64,000 bases of DNA from Hydractinia symbiolongicarpus (GCF_029227915.1 NC_079876.1:31841828-31905827); one strand, 5' to 3'; numbered from the stretch's first letter, positions 20,891-34,846 are shown. The notes: generated by a model not told the origin, from the letters alone. Translations and numbers: made by a program.

Positions 20891-21993
20891 ATTAATTCTA
20901 TCACATGGCAAAGGTCTGTACGTTGTGATAGACACTTGACCAAATCAAAAAGAATGTTTGAAGATTCGCTGCGAGTAGGGTTCGAACCTACGCGGGAAGA
21001 TCCCATTAGATTTCAAGTCTAACGCCTTAACCACTCGGCCATCGCAGCAGAAATTGCTGGGTAACCAGAATAATTCACCAGCTCACCACTCAGGTGCCGA
21101 AGAGGACAAAAAGCCAACTAGTAGGGGACACCCGGGTTTGAACCAGGGACCTCTCGATCTGCAGTCGAATGCTCTACCACTGAGCTATATCCCCAGCCAA
21201 GGACGGAATCCACGCACAGGGTATATAACATCAACGCGTGAGAGAGCAACTTAACTTAAAAAATGTACACTTCCCGCACCGGGAATCGAACCCGGGCCGC
21301 CTGGGTGAAAACCAGAAATCCTAACCACTAGACCATGCGGGACACATTCGCACCACTAAGTAATTTAGATGTCATGCTTTTTCTGACAATTTGAACTAGC
21401 TCTGTCTTTCTGTTCGTGTCGAAAACACCTTTTTGCGTCCGCTGCGAGTAGGATTCGAACCTACGCGGGAAGATCCCATTTGATTTCTAGTCAAACGCCT
21501 TAACCACTCGGCCATCGCAGCCTGACAAACCGCTGGCCATTGCCACAAGGCCGACCAGAAAGCACAACATTACTGCTAAAGGCACTGCCCGGATTTGAAC
21601 CGGGGATCTCCTGTTTACTAGACAGGCGCTTTAACCGCTAAGCCACAGCGCCTGCCTGTTGGGAGATTTTGAAAATCTCAATATCACACGTCTGAAATGC
21701 CGTTAAGGCTACTAACACACCGGGACGTGATACACTGTCACTCGGAAATTTTGGAAATGAGTAGTAACGCATTGGTGGTTCAGTGGTAGAATTCTCGCCT
21801 GCCACGCGGGAGACCGGGGTTCGATTCCCCGCCAATGCATCGTGTTTTACCTACACCAGAAAATACCCTCCGTAAAAAAGAAAGGAAGGAAAATAAATAA
21901 AAAAACATAGCTGAGGAAAAGTGCTACGGCTGCTTGCATTCACCACCTCAAACCGCCCTGCTGGGCAGTGATAAAATGCCGAGACCCGGGATT

Positions 21994-22044
<51 letters not shown>

Positions 22045-22053
22045 TCGGCCATG
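20891..22053. repeat. Array unit 19 (type A)
   Basis: Minus: Ser(TGA) 20967-21048, Cys 21123-21194, Glu 21271-21342, Ser(AGA) 21440-21521, Thr 21580-21652, Phe 21977-22049. Plus: Gly 21769-21839. T at 20893 and G at 21421 match unit 23 at +4652. Confidence 0.95.
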
Positions 22054-23156
22054 ATCAATTCTATCACATGGCAAATGTCTGTACGTTGTGATAGACACTT
22101 GACCAGATCAAAAAGAATGTTTGAAGATTCGCTGCGAGTAGGGTTCGAACCTACGCGGGAAGATCCCATTAGATTTCAAGTCTAACGCCTTAACCACTCG
22201 GCCATCGCAGCAGAAATTGCTGGGTAACCAGAATAATTCACCAGCTCACCACTCAGGTGCCGAAGAGGACAAAAAGCCAACTAGTAGGGGACACCCGGGT
22301 TTGAACCAGGGACCTCTCGATCTGCAGTCGAATGCTCTACCACTGAGCTATATCCCCAGCCAAGGACGGAATCCACGCACAGGGTATATAACATCAACGC
22401 GTGAGAGAGCAACTTAACTTAAAAAATGTACACTTCCCGCACCGGGAATCGAACCCGGGCCGCCTGGGTGAAAACCAGAAATCCTAACCACTAGACCATG
22501 CGGGACACATTCGCACCACTAAGTAATTTAGATGTCATGCTTTTTCTGACAATTTGAACTAGCTCTGTCTTTCTGTTCGTGTCAAAAACACCTTTTTGCG
22601 TCCGCTGCGAGTAGGATTCGAACCTACGCGGGAAGATCCCATTTGATTTCTAGTCAAACGCCTTAACCACTCGGCCATCGCAGCCTGACAAACCGCTGGC
22701 CATTGCCACAAGGCCGACCAGAAAGCACAACATTACTGCTAAAGGCACTGCCCGGATTTGAACCGGGGATCTCCTGTTTACTAGACAGGCGCTTTAACCG
22801 CTAAGCCACAGCGCCTGCCTGTTGGGAGATTTTGAAAATCTCAATATCACACGTCTGAAATGCCGTTAAGGCTACTAACACACCGGGACGTGATACACTG
22901 TCACTCGGAAATTTTGGAAATGAGTAGTAACGCATTGGTGGTTCAGTGGTAGAATTCTCGCCTGCCACGCGGGAGACCGGGGTTCGATTCCCCGCCAATG
23001 CATCGTGTTTTACCTACACCAGAAAATACCCTCCGTAAAAAAGAAAGGAAGGAAAATAAATAAAAAAACATAGCTGAGGAAAAGTGCTACGGCTGCTTGC
23101 ATTCACCACCTCAAACCGCCCTGCTGGGCAGTGATAAAATGCCGAGAGCCGGGATT

Positions 23157-23207
<51 letters not shown>

Positions 23208-23216
23208 TCGGCCATG
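22054..23216. repeat. Array unit 20 (type A)
   Basis: Minus: Ser(TGA) 22130-22211, Cys 22286-22357, Glu 22434-22505, Ser(AGA) 22603-22684, Thr 22743-22815, Phe 23140-23212 (C65 allele). Plus: Gly 22932-23002. T at 22076 matches unit 24 at +4652. Confidence 0.95.
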
Positions 23217-24319
23217 ATCAATTCTATCACATGGCAAAGGTCTGTACGTTGTGATAGACACTTGACCAGATCAAAAAGAATGTTTGAAGATTCGCTGCGA
23301 GTAGGGTTCGAACCTACGCGGGAAGATCCCATTAGATTTCAAGTCTAACGCCTTAACCACTCGGCCATCGCAGCAGAAATTGCTGGGTAACCAGAATAAT
23401 TCACCCGCTCACCACTCAGGTGCCGAAGAGGACAAAAAGCCAACTAGTAGGGGACACCCTGGTTTGAACCAGGGACCTCTCGATCTGCAGTCGAATGCTC
23501 TACCACTGAGCTATATCCCCAGCCAAGGACGGAATCCACGCACAGGGTATATAACATCAACGCGTGAGAGAGCAACTTAACTTAAAAAATGTACACTTCC
23601 CGCACCGGGAATCGAACCCGGGCCGCCTGGGTGAAAACCAGAAATCCTAACCACTAGACCATGCGGGACACATTCGCACCACTAAGTAATTTAGATGTCA
23701 TGCTTTTTCTGACAATTTGAACTAGCTCTGTCTTTCTGTTCGTGTCAAAAACACCTTTTTGCGTCCGCTGCGAGTAGGATTCGAACCTACGCGGGAAGAT
23801 CCCATTTGATTTCTAGTCAAACGCCTTAACCACTCGGCCATCGCAGCCTGACAAACCGCTGGCCATTGCCACAAGGCCGACCAGAAAGCACAACATTACT
23901 GCTAAAGGCACTGCCCGGATTTGAACCGGGGATCTCCTGTTTACTAGACAGGCGCTTTAACCGCTAAGCCACAGCGCCTGCCTGTTGGGAGATTTTGAAA
24001 ATCTCAATATCACACGTCTGAAATGCCGTTAAGGCTACTAACACACCGGGACGTGATACACTGTCACTCGGAAATTTTGGAAATGAGTAGTAACGCATTG
24101 GTGGTTCAGTGGTAGAATTCTCGCCTGCCACGCGGGAGACCGGGGTTCGATTCCCCGCCAATGCATCGTGTTTTACCTACACCAGAAAATACCCTCCGTA
24201 AAAAAGAAAGGAAGGAAAATAAATAAAAAAACATAGCTGAGGAAAAGTGCTACGGCTGCTTGCATTCACCACCTCAAACCGCCCTGCTGGGCAGTGATAA
24301 AATGCCGAGACCCGGGATT

Positions 24320-24370
<51 letters not shown>

Positions 24371-24379
24371 TCGGCCATG
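23217..24379. repeat. Array unit 21 (type A)
   Basis: Minus: Ser(TGA) 23293-23374, Cys 23449-23520, Glu 23597-23668, Ser(AGA) 23766-23847, Thr 23906-23978, Phe 24303-24375. Plus: Gly 24095-24165. C at 23406 matches unit 25 at +4652. T at 23460 gives Cys a T-stem mismatch at 52-62. Confidence 0.95.
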
Positions 24380-25482
24380 ATCAATTCTATCACATGGCAA
24401 AGGTCTGTACGTTGTGATAGACACTTGACCAGATCAAAAAGAATGTTTGAAGATTCGCTGCAAGTAGGGTTCGAACCTACGCGGGAAGATCCCATTAGAT
24501 TTCAAGTCTAACGCCTTAACCACTCGGCCATCGCAGCAGAAATTGCTGGGTAACCAGAATAATTCACCAGCTCACCACTCAGGTGCCGAAGAGGACAAAA
24601 AGCCAACTAGTAGGGGACACCCGGGTTTGAACCAGGGACCTCTCGATCTGCAGTCGAATGCTCTACCACTGAGCTATATCCCCAGCCAAGGACGGAATCC
24701 ACGCACAGGGTATATAACATCAACGCGTGAGAGAGCAACTTAACTTAAAAAATGTACACTTCCCGCACCGGGAATCGAACCCGGGCCGCCTGGGTGAAAA
24801 CCAGAAATCCTAACCACTAGACCATGCGGGACACATTCGCACCACTAAGTAATTTAGATGTCATGCTTTTTCTGACAATTTGAACTAGCTCTGTCTTTCT
24901 GTTCGTGTCAAAAACACCTTTTTGCGTCCGCTGCGAGTAGGATTCGAACCTACGCGGGAAGATCCCATTTGATTTCTAGTCAAACGCCTTAACCACTCGG
25001 CCATCGCAGCCTGACAAACCGCTGGCCATTGCCACAAGGCCGACCAGAAAGCACAACATTACTGCTAAAGGCACTGCCCGGATTTGAACCGGGGATCTCC
25101 TGTTTACTAGACAGGCGCTTTAACCGCTAAGCCACAGCGCCTGCCTGTTGGGAGATTTTGAAAATCTCAATATCACACGTCTGAAATGCCGTTAAGGCTA
25201 CTAACACACCGGGACGTGATACACTGTCACTCGGAAATTTTGGAAATGAGTAGTAACGCATTGGTGGTTCAGTGGTAGAATTCTCGCCTGCCACGCGGGA
25301 GACCGGGGTTCGATTCCCCGCCAATGCATCGTGTTTTACCTACACCAGAAAATACCCTCCGTAAAAAAGAAAGGAAGGAAAATAAATAAAAAAACATAGC
25401 TGAGGAAAAGTGCTACGGCTGCTTGCATTCACCACCTCAAACCGCCCTGCTGGGCAGTGATAAAATGCCGAGACCCGGGATT

Positions 25483-25533
<51 letters not shown>

Positions 25534-25542
25534 TCGGCCATG
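24380..25542. repeat. Array unit 22 (type A)
   Basis: Minus: Ser(TGA) 24456-24537, Cys 24612-24683, Glu 24760-24831, Ser(AGA) 24929-25010, Thr 25069-25141, Phe 25466-25538. Plus: Gly 25258-25328. Private change in the Ser(TGA) acceptor end near 24462. Confidence 0.95.
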
Positions 25543-26645
25543 ATTAATTCTATCACATGGCAAAGGTCTGTACGTTGTGATAGACACTTGACCAAATCAA
25601 AAAGAATGTTTGAAGATTCGCTGCGAGTAGGGTTCGAACCTACGCGGGAAGATCCCATTAGATTTCAAGTCTAACGCCTTAACCACTCGGCCATCGCAGC
25701 AGAAATTGCTGGGTAACCAGAATAATTCACCAGCTCACCACTCAGGTGCCGAAGAGGACAAAAAGCCAACTAGTAGGGGACACCCGGGTTTGAACCAGGG
25801 ACCTCTCGATCTGCAGTCGAATGCTCTACCACTGAGCTATATCCCCAGCCAAGGACGGAATCCACGCACAGGGTATATAACATCAACGCGTGAGAGAGCA
25901 ACTTAACTTAAAAAATGTACACTTCCCGCACCGGGAATCGAACCCGGGCCGCCTGGGTGAAAACCAGAAATCCTAACCACTAGACCATGCGGGACACATT
26001 CGCACCACTAAGTAATTTAGATGTCATGCTTTTTCTGACAATTTGAACTAGCTCTGTCTTTCTGTTCGTGTCGAAAACACCTTTTTGCGTCCGCTGCGAG
26101 TAGGATTCGAACCTACGCGGGAAGATCCCATTTGATTTCTAGTCAAACGCCTTAACCACTCGGCCATCGCAGCCTGACAAACCGCTGGCCATTGCCACAA
26201 GGCCGACCAGAAAGCACAACATTACTGCTAAAGGCACTGCCCGGATTTGAACCGGGGATCTCCTGTTTACTAGACAGGCGCTTTAACCGCTAAGCCACAG
26301 CGCCTGCCTGTTGGGAGATTTTGAAAATCTCAATATCACACGTCTGAAATGCCGTTAAGGCTACTAACACACCGGGACGTGATACACTGTCACTCGGAAA
26401 TTTTGGAAATGAGTAGTAACGCATTGGTGGTTCAGTGGTAGAATTCTCGCCTGCCACGCGGGAGACCGGGGTTCGATTCCCCGCCAATGCATCGTGTTTT
26501 ACCTACACCAGAAAATACCCTCCGTAAAAAAGAAAGGAAGGAAAATAAATAAAAAAACATAGCTGAGGAAAAGTGCTACGGCTGCTTGCATTCACCACCT
26601 CAAACCGCCCTGCTGGGCAGTGATAAAATGCCGAAACCCGGGATT

Positions 26646-26696
<51 letters not shown>

Positions 26697-26705
26697 TCGG
26701 CCATG
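25543..26705. repeat. Array unit 23 (type A)
   Basis: Minus: Ser(TGA) 25619-25700, Cys 25775-25846, Glu 25923-25994, Ser(AGA) 26092-26173, Thr 26232-26304, Phe 26629-26701. Plus: Gly 26421-26491. T at 25545 and G at 26073 copy unit 19. Private acceptor change in Phe near 26634. Confidence 0.95.
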
Positions 26706-27808
26706 ATCAATTCTATCACATGGCAAATGTCTGTACGTTGTGATAGACACTTGACCAGATCAAAAAGAATGTTTGAAGATTCGCTGCGAGTAGGGTTCGA
26801 ACCTACGCGGGAAGATCCCATTAGATTTCAAGTCTAACGCCTTAACCACTCGGCCATCGCAGCAGAAATTGCTGGGTAACCAGAATAATTCACCAGCTCA
26901 CCACTCAGGTGCCGAAGAGGACAAAAAGCCAACTAGTAGGGGACACCCGGGTTTGAACCAGGGACCTCTCGATCTGCAGTCGAATGCTCTACCACTGAGC
27001 TATATCCCCAGCCAAGGACGGAATCCACGCACAGGGTATATAACATCAACGCGTGAGAGAGCAACTTAACTTAAAAAATGTACACTTCCCGCACCGGGAA
27101 TCGAACCCGGGCCGCCTGGGTGAAAACCAGAAATCCTAACCACTAGACCATGCGGGACACATTCGCACCACTAAGTAATTTAGATGTCATGCTTTTTCTG
27201 ACAATTTGAACTAGCTCTGTCTTTCTGTTCGTGTCAAAAACACCTTTTTGCGTCCGCTGCGAGTAGGATTCGAACCTACGCGGGAAGATCCCATTTGATT
27301 TCTAGTCAAACGCCTTAACCACTCGGCCATCGCAGCCTGACAAACCGCTGGCCATTGCCACAAGGCCGACCAGAAAGCACAACATTACTGCTAAAGGCAC
27401 TGCCCGGATTTGAACCGGGGATCTCCTGTTTACTAGACAGGCGCTTTAACCGCTAAGCCACAGCGCCTGCCTGTTGGGAGATTTTGAAAATCTCAATATC
27501 ACACGTCTGAAATGCCGTTAAGGCTACTAACACACCGGGACGTGATACACTGTCACTCGGAAATTTTGGAAATGAGTAGTAACGCATTGGTGGTTCAATG
27601 GTAGAATTCTCGCCTGCCACGCGGGAGACCGGGGTTCGATTCCCCGCCAATGCATCGTGTTTTACCTACACCAGAAAATACCCTCCGTAAAAAAGAAAGG
27701 AAGGAAAATAAATAAAAAAACATAGCTGAGGAAAAGTGCTACGGCTGCTTGCATTCACCACCTCAAACCGCCCTGCTGGGCAGTGATAAAATGCCGAGAG
27801 CCGGGATT

Positions 27809-27859
<51 letters not shown>

Positions 27860-27868
27860 TCGGCCATG
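26706..27868. repeat. Array unit 24 (type A)
   Basis: Minus: Ser(TGA) 26782-26863, Cys 26938-27009, Glu 27086-27157, Ser(AGA) 27255-27336, Thr 27395-27467, Phe 27792-27864 (C65 allele). Plus: Gly 27584-27654 (G15A at 27598). T at 26728 copies unit 20. Confidence 0.95.
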
Positions 27869-28971
27869 ATCAATTCTATCACATGGCAAAGGTCTGTACG
27901 TTGTGATAGACACTTGACCAGATCAAAAAGAATGTTTGAAGATTCGCTGCGAGTAGGGTTCGAACCTACGCGGGAAGATCCCATTAGATTTCAAGTCTAA
28001 CGCCTTAACCACTCGGCCATCGCAGCAGAAATTGCTGGGTAACCAGAATAATTCACCCGCTCACCACTCAGGTGCCGAAGAGGACAAAAAGCCAACTAGT
28101 AGGGGACACCCGGGTTTTAACCAGGGACCTCTCGATCTGCAGTCGAATGCTCTACCACTGAGCTATATCCCCAGCCAAGGACGGAATCCACGCACAGGGT
28201 ATATAACATCAACGCGTGAGAGAGCAACTTAACTTAAAAAATGTACACTTCCCGCACCGGGAATCGAACCCGGGCCGCCTGGGTGAAAACCAGAAATCCT
28301 AACCACTAGACCATGCGGGACACATTCGCACCACTAAGTAATTTAGATGTCATGCTTTTTCTGACAATTTGAACTAGCTCTGTCTTTCTGTTCGTGTCAA
28401 AAACACCTTTTTGCGTCCGCTGCGAGTAGGATTCGAACCTACGCGGGAAGATCCCATTTGATTTCTAGTCAAACGCCTTAACCACTCGGCCATCGCAGCC
28501 TGACAAACCGCTGGCCATTGCCACAAGGCCGACCAGAAAGCACAACATTACTGCTAAAGGCACTGCCCGGATTTGAACCGGGGATCTCCTGTTTACTAGA
28601 CAGGCGCTTTAACCGCTAAGCCACAGCGCCTGCCTGTTGGGAGATTTTGAAAATCTCAATATCACACGTCTGAAATGCCGTTAAGGCTACTAACACACCG
28701 GGACGTGATACACTGTCACTCGGAAATTTTGGAAATGAGTAGTAACGCATTGGTGGTTCAGTGGTAGAATTCTCGCCTGCCACGCGGGAGACCGGGGTTC
28801 GATTCCCCGCCAATGCATCGTGTTTTACCTACACCAGAAAATACCCTCCGTAAAAAAGAAAGGAAGGAAAATAAATAAAAAAACATAGCTGAGGAAAAGT
28901 GCTACGGCTGCTTGCATTCACCACCTCAAACCGCCCTGCTGGGCAGTGATAAAATGCCGAGACCCGGGATT

Positions 28972-29022
<51 letters not shown>

Positions 29023-29031
29023 TCGGCCATG
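27869..29031. repeat. Array unit 25 (type A)
   Basis: Minus: Ser(TGA) 27945-28026, Cys 28101-28172 (B-box C56A), Glu 28249-28320, Ser(AGA) 28418-28499, Thr 28558-28630, Phe 28955-29027. Plus: Gly 28747-28817. C at 28058 copies unit 21. Confidence 0.95.
28101..28172 (-). pseudogene. tRNA-Cys of unit 25 with B-box C56A
   Basis: T at 28118 changes GGTTCAAAA to GGTTAAAAC-type sequence at the invariant C56. Predicted to abolish TFIIIC recognition and the D/T-loop contact. The rest of the gene is normal. Confidence 0.6.
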
Positions 29032-30134
29032 ATCAATTCTATCACATGGCAAAGGTCTGTACGTTGTGATAGACACTTGACCAGATCAAAAAGAATGTTT
29101 GAAGATTCGCTGCGAGTAGGGTTCGAACCTACGCGGGAAGATCCCATTAGATTTCAAGTCTAACGCCTTAACCACTCGGCCATCGCAGCAGAAATTGCTG
29201 GGTAACCAGAATAATTCACCAGCTCACCACTCAGGTGCCGAAGAGGACAAAAAGCCAACTAGTAGGGGACACCCGGGTTTGAACCAGGGACCTCTCGATC
29301 TGCAGTCGAATGCTCTACCACTGAGCTATATCCCCAGCCAAGGACGGAATCCACGCACAGGGTATATAACATCAACGCGTGAGAGAGCAACTTAACTTAA
29401 AAAATGTACACTTCCCGCACCGGGAATCGAACCCGGGCCGCCTGGGTGAAAACCAGAAGTCCTAACCACTAGACCATGCGGGACACATTCGCACCACTAA
29501 GTAATTTAGATGTCATGCTTTTTCTGACAATTTGAACTAGCTCTGTCTTTCTGTTCGTGTCAAAAACACCTTTTTGCGTCCGCTGCGAGTAGGATTCGAA
29601 CCTACGCGGGAAGATCCCATTTGATTTCTAGTCAAACGCCTTAACCACTCGGCCATCGCAGCCTGACAAACCGCTGGCCATTGCCACAAGGCCGACCAGA
29701 AAGCACAACATTACTGCTAAAGGCACTGCCCGGATTTGAACCGGGGATCTCCTGTTTACTAGACAGGCGCTTTAACCGCTAAGCCACAGCGCCTGCCTGT
29801 TGGGAGATTTTGAAAATCTCAATATCACACGTCTGAAATGCCGTTAAGGCTACTAACACACCGGGACGTGATACACTGTCACTCGGAAATTTTGGAAATG
29901 AGTAGTAACGCATTGGTGGTTCAGTGGTAGAATTCTCGCCTGCCACGCGGGAGACCGGGGTTCGATTCCCCGCCAATGCATCGTGTTTTACCTACACCAG
30001 AAAATACCCTCCGTAAAAAAGAAAGGAAGGAAAATAAATAAAAAAACATAGCTGAGGAAAAGTGCTACGGCTGCTTGCATTCACCACCTCAAACCGCCCT
30101 GCTGGGCAGTGATAAAATGCCGAGACCCGGGATT

Positions 30135-30185
<51 letters not shown>

Positions 30186-30194
30186 TCGGCCATG
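29032..30194. repeat. Array unit 26 (type A)
   Basis: Minus: Ser(TGA) 29108-29189, Cys 29264-29335, Glu 29412-29483, Ser(AGA) 29581-29662, Thr 29721-29793, Phe 30118-30190. Plus: Gly 29910-29980. One private base in Glu at 29459. Confidence 0.95.
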
Positions 30195-31297
30195 ATCAAT
30201 TCTATCACATGGCGAAGGTCTGTACGTTGTGATAGACACTTGACCAGATCAAAAAGAATGTTTGAAGATTCGCTGCGAGTAGGGTTCGAACCTACGCGGG
30301 AAGATCCCATTAGATTTCAAGTCTAACGCCTTAACCACTCGGCCATCGCAGCAGAAATTGCTGGGTAACCAGAATAATTCACCAGCTCACCACTCAGGTG
30401 CCGAAGAGGACAAAAAGCCAACTAGTAGGGGACACCCGGGTTTGAACCAGGGACCTCTCAATCTGCAGTCGAATGCTCTACCACTGAGCTATATCCCCAG
30501 CCAAGGACGGAATCCACGCACAGGGTATATAACATCAACGCGTGAGAGAGCAACTTAACTTAAAAAATGTACACTTCCCGCACCGGGAATCGAACCCGGG
30601 CCGCCTGGGTGAAAACCAGAAATCCTAACCACTAGAACATGCGGGACACATTCGCACCACTAAGTAATTTAGATGTCATGCTTTTTCTGACAATTTGAAC
30701 TAGCTCTGTCTTTCTGTTCGTGTCAAAAACACCTTTTTGCGTCCGCTGCGAGTAGGATTCGAACCTACGCGGGAAGATCCCATTTGATTTCTAGTCAAAC
30801 GCCTTAACCACTCGGCCATCGCAGCCTGACAAACCGCTGGCCATTGCCACAAGGCCGACCAGAAAGCACAACATTACTGCTAAAGGCACTGCCCGGATTT
30901 GAACCGGGGATCTCCTGTTTACTAGACAGGCGCTTTAACCGCTAAGCCACAGCGCCTGCCTGTTGGGAGATTTTGAAAATCTCAATATCACACGTCTGAA
31001 ATGCCGTTAAGGCTACTAACACACCGGGACGTGATACACTGTCACTCAAAAATTTTGGAAATGAGTAGTAACGCATTGGTGGTTCAGTGGTAGAATTCTC
31101 GCCTGCCACGCGGGAGACCGGGGTTCGATTCCCCGCCAATGCATCGTGTTTTACCTACACCAGAAAATACCCTCCGTAAAAAAGAAAGGAAGGAAAATAA
31201 ATAAAAAAACATAGCTGAGGAAAAGTGCTACGGCTGCTTGCATTCACCACCTCAAACCGCCCTGCTGGGCAGTGATAAAATGCCGAGACCCGGGATT

Positions 31298-31348
<51 letters not shown>

Positions 31349-31357
31349 TCGGCCATG
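30195..31357. repeat. Array unit 27 (type A)
   Basis: Minus: Ser(TGA) 30271-30352, Cys 30427-30498, Glu 30575-30646, Ser(AGA) 30744-30825, Thr 30884-30956, Phe 31281-31353. Plus: Gly 31073-31143. A at 30637 (Glu G10T) and an AAAAATTTT variant before Gly near 31047 are shared with unit 28. Confidence 0.95.
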
Positions 31358-32460
31358 ATCAATTCTATCACATGGCAAAGGTCTGTACGTTGTGATAGAC
31401 ACTTGACCAGATCAAAAAGAATGTTTGAAGATTCGCTGCGAGTAGGGTTCGAACCTACGCGGGAAGATCCCATTAGATTTCAAGTCTAACGCCTTAACCA
31501 CTCGGCCATCACAGCAGAAATTGCTGGGTAACCAGAATAATTCACCAGCTCACCACTCAGGTGCCGAAGAGGACAAAAAGCCAACTAGTAGGGGACACCC
31601 GGGTTTGAACCAGGGACCTCTCGATCTGCAGTCGAATGCTCTACCACTGAGCTATATCCCCAGCCAAGGCCGGAATCCACGCACAGGGTATATAACATCA
31701 ACGCGTGAGAGAGCAACTTAACTTAAAAAATGTACACTTCCCGCACCGGGAATCGAACCCGGGCCGCCTGGGTGAAAACCAGAAATCCTAACCACTAGAA
31801 CATGCGGGACACATTCGCACCACTAAGTAATTTAGATGTCATGCTTTTTCTGACAATTTGAACTAGCTCTGTCTTTCTGTTCGTGTCAAAAACACCTTTT
31901 TGCGTCCGCTGCGAGTAGGATTCGAACCTACGCGGGAAGATCCCATTTGATTTCTAGTCAAACGCCTTAACCACTCGGCCATCGCAGCCTGACAAACCGC
32001 TGGCCATTGCCACAAGGCCGACCAGAAAGCACAACATTACTGCTAAAGGCACTGCCCGGATTTGAACCGGGGATCTCCTGTTTACTAGACAGGCGCTTTA
32101 ACCGCTAAGCCACAGCGCCTGCCTGTTGGGAGATTTTGAAAATCTCAATATCACACGTCTGAAATGCCGTTAAGGCTACTAACACACCGGGACGTGATAC
32201 ACTGTCACTCAAAAATTTTGGAAATGAGTAGTAACGCATTGGTGGTTCAGTGGTAGAATTCTCGCCTGCCACGCGGGAGACCGGGGTTCGATTCCCCGCC
32301 AATGCATCGTGTTTTACCTACACCAGAAAATACCCTCCGTAAAAAAGAAAGGAAGGAAAATAAATAAAAAAACATAGCTGAGGAAAAGTGCTACGGCTGC
32401 TTGCATTCACCACCTCAAACCGCCCTGCTGGGCAGTGATAAAATGCCGAGACCCGGGATT

Positions 32461-32511
<51 letters not shown>

Positions 32512-32520
32512 TCGGCCATG
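31358..32520. repeat. Array unit 28 (type A)
   Basis: Minus: Ser(TGA) 31434-31515, Cys 31590-31661, Glu 31738-31809, Ser(AGA) 31907-31988, Thr 32047-32119, Phe 32444-32516. Plus: Gly 32236-32306. A at 31800 copies unit 27. The Ser(TGA) acceptor wobble near 31511 and the flank variant near 31670 recur in unit 29. Confidence 0.95.
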
Positions 32521-33623
32521 ATCAATTCTATCACATGGCAAAGGTCTGTACGTTGTGATAGACACTTGACCAGATCAAAAAGAATGTTTGAAGATTCGCT
32601 GCGAGTAGGGTTCGAACCTACGCGGGAAGATCCCATTAGATTTCAAGTCTAACGCCTTAACCACTCGGCCATCACAGCAGAAATTGCTGGGTAACCAGAA
32701 TAATTCACCAGCTCACCACTCAGGTGCCGAAGAGGACAAAAAGCCAACTAGTAGGGGACACCCGGGTTTGAACCAGGGACCTCTCGATCTGCAGTCGAAT
32801 GCTCTACCACTGAGCTATATCCCCAGCCAAGGCCGGAATCCACGCACAGGGTATATAACATCAACGCGTGAGAGAGCAACTTAACTTAAAAAATGTACAC
32901 TTCCCGCACCGGGAATCGAACCCGGGCCGCCTGGGTGAAAACCAGAAATCCTAACCACTAGACCATGCGGGACACATTCGCACCACTAAGTAATTTAGAT
33001 GTCATGCTTTTTCTGACAATTTGAACTAGCTCTGTCTTTCTGTTCGTGTCAAAAACACCTTTTTGCGTCCGCTGCGAGTAGGATTCGAACCTACGCGGGA
33101 AGATCCCATTTGATTTCTAGTCAAACGCCTTAACCACTCGGCCATCGCAGCCTGACAAACCGCTGGCCATTGCCACAAGGCCGACCAGAAAGCACAACAT
33201 TACTGCTAAAGGCACTTCCCGGATTTGAACCGGGGATCTCCTGTTTACTAGACAGGAGCTTTAACCGCTAAGCCACAGCGCCTGCCTGTTGGGAGATTTT
33301 GAAAATCTCAATATCACACGTCTGAAATGCCGTTAAGGCTACTAACACACCGGGACGTGATACACTGTCACTCGGAAATTTTGGAAATGAGTAGTAACGC
33401 ATTGGTGGTTCAGTGGTAGAATTCTCGCCTGCCACGCGGGAGACCGGGGTTCGATTCCCCGCCAATGCATCGTGTTTTACCTACACCAGAAAATACCCTC
33501 CGTAAAAAAGAAAGGAAGGAAAATAAATAAAAAAACATAGCTGAGGAAAAGTGCTACGGCTGCTTGCATTCACCACCTCAAACCGCCTTGCTGGGCAGTG
33601 ATAAAATGCCGAGACCCGGGATT

Positions 33624-33674
<51 letters not shown>

Positions 33675-33683
33675 TCGGCCATG
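32521..33683. repeat. Array unit 29 (type A)
   Basis: Minus: Ser(TGA) 32597-32678, Cys 32753-32824, Glu 32901-32972, Ser(AGA) 33070-33151, Thr 33210-33282 (two changes), Phe 33607-33679. Plus: Gly 33399-33469. T at 33588 is shared with unit 31. Confidence 0.95.
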
Positions 33684-34786
33684 ATCAATTCTATCACATG
33701 GCAAAGGTCTGTACGTTGTGATAGACACTTGACCAGATCAAAAAGAATGTTTGAAGATTCGCTGCGAGTAGGGTTCGAACCTACGCGGGAAGATCCCATT
33801 AGATTTCAAGTCTAACGCCTTAACCACTCGGCCATCGCAGCAGAAATTGCTGGGTAACCAGAATAATTCACCAGCTCACCACTCAGGTGCCGAAGAGGAC
33901 AAAAAGCCAACTAGTAGGGGACACCCGGGTTTGAACCAGGGACCTCTCGATCTGCAGTCGAATGCTCTACCACTGAGCTATATCCCCAGCCAAGGACGGA
34001 ATCCACGCACAGGGTATATAACATCAACGCGTGAGAGAGCAACTTAACTTAAAAAATGTACACTTCCCGCACCGGGAATCGAACCCGGGCCGCCTGGGTG
34101 AAAACCAGAAATCCTAACCACTAGACCATGCGGGACACATTCGCACCACTAAGTAATTTAGATGTCATGCTTTTTCTGACAATTTGAACTAGCTCTGTTT
34201 TTCTGTTCGTGTCAAAAACACCTTTTTGCGTCCGCTGCGAGTAGGATTCGAACCTACGCGGGAAGATCCCATTTGATTTCTAGTCAAACGCCTTAACCAC
34301 TCGGCCATCGCAGCCTGACAAACCGCTTGCCATTGCCACAAGGCCGACCAGAAAGCACAAAATTACTGCTAAAGGCACTGCCCGGATTTGAACCGGGGAT
34401 CTCCTGTTTACTAGACAGGCGCTTTAACCGCTAAGCCACAGCGCCTGCCTGTTGGGAGATTTTGAAAATCTCAATATCACACGTCTGAAATGCCGTTAAG
34501 GCTACTAACACACCGGGACGTGATACACTGTCACTCGGAAATTTTGGAAATGAGTAGTAACGCATTGGTGGTTCAGTGGTAGAATTCTCGCCTGCCACGC
34601 GGGAGACCGGGGTTCGATTCCCCGCCAATGCATCGTGTTTTACCTACACCAGAAAATACCCTCCGTAAAAAAGAAAGGAAGGAAAATAAATAAAAAAACA
34701 TAGCTGAGGAAAAGTGCTACGGCTGCTTGCATTCACCACCTCAAACCGCCCTGCTGGGCAGTGATAAAATGCCGAGAGCCGGGATT

Positions 34787-34837
<51 letters not shown>

Positions 34838-34846
34838 TCGGCCATG
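33684..34846. repeat. Array unit 30 (type A)
   Basis: Minus: Ser(TGA) 33760-33841, Cys 33916-33987, Glu 34064-34135, Ser(AGA) 34233-34314, Thr 34373-34445, Phe 34770-34842 (C65 allele). Plus: Gly 34562-34632. New T4 downstream of Thr at 34359-34362. T at 34199 recurs in unit 32. Confidence 0.95.
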
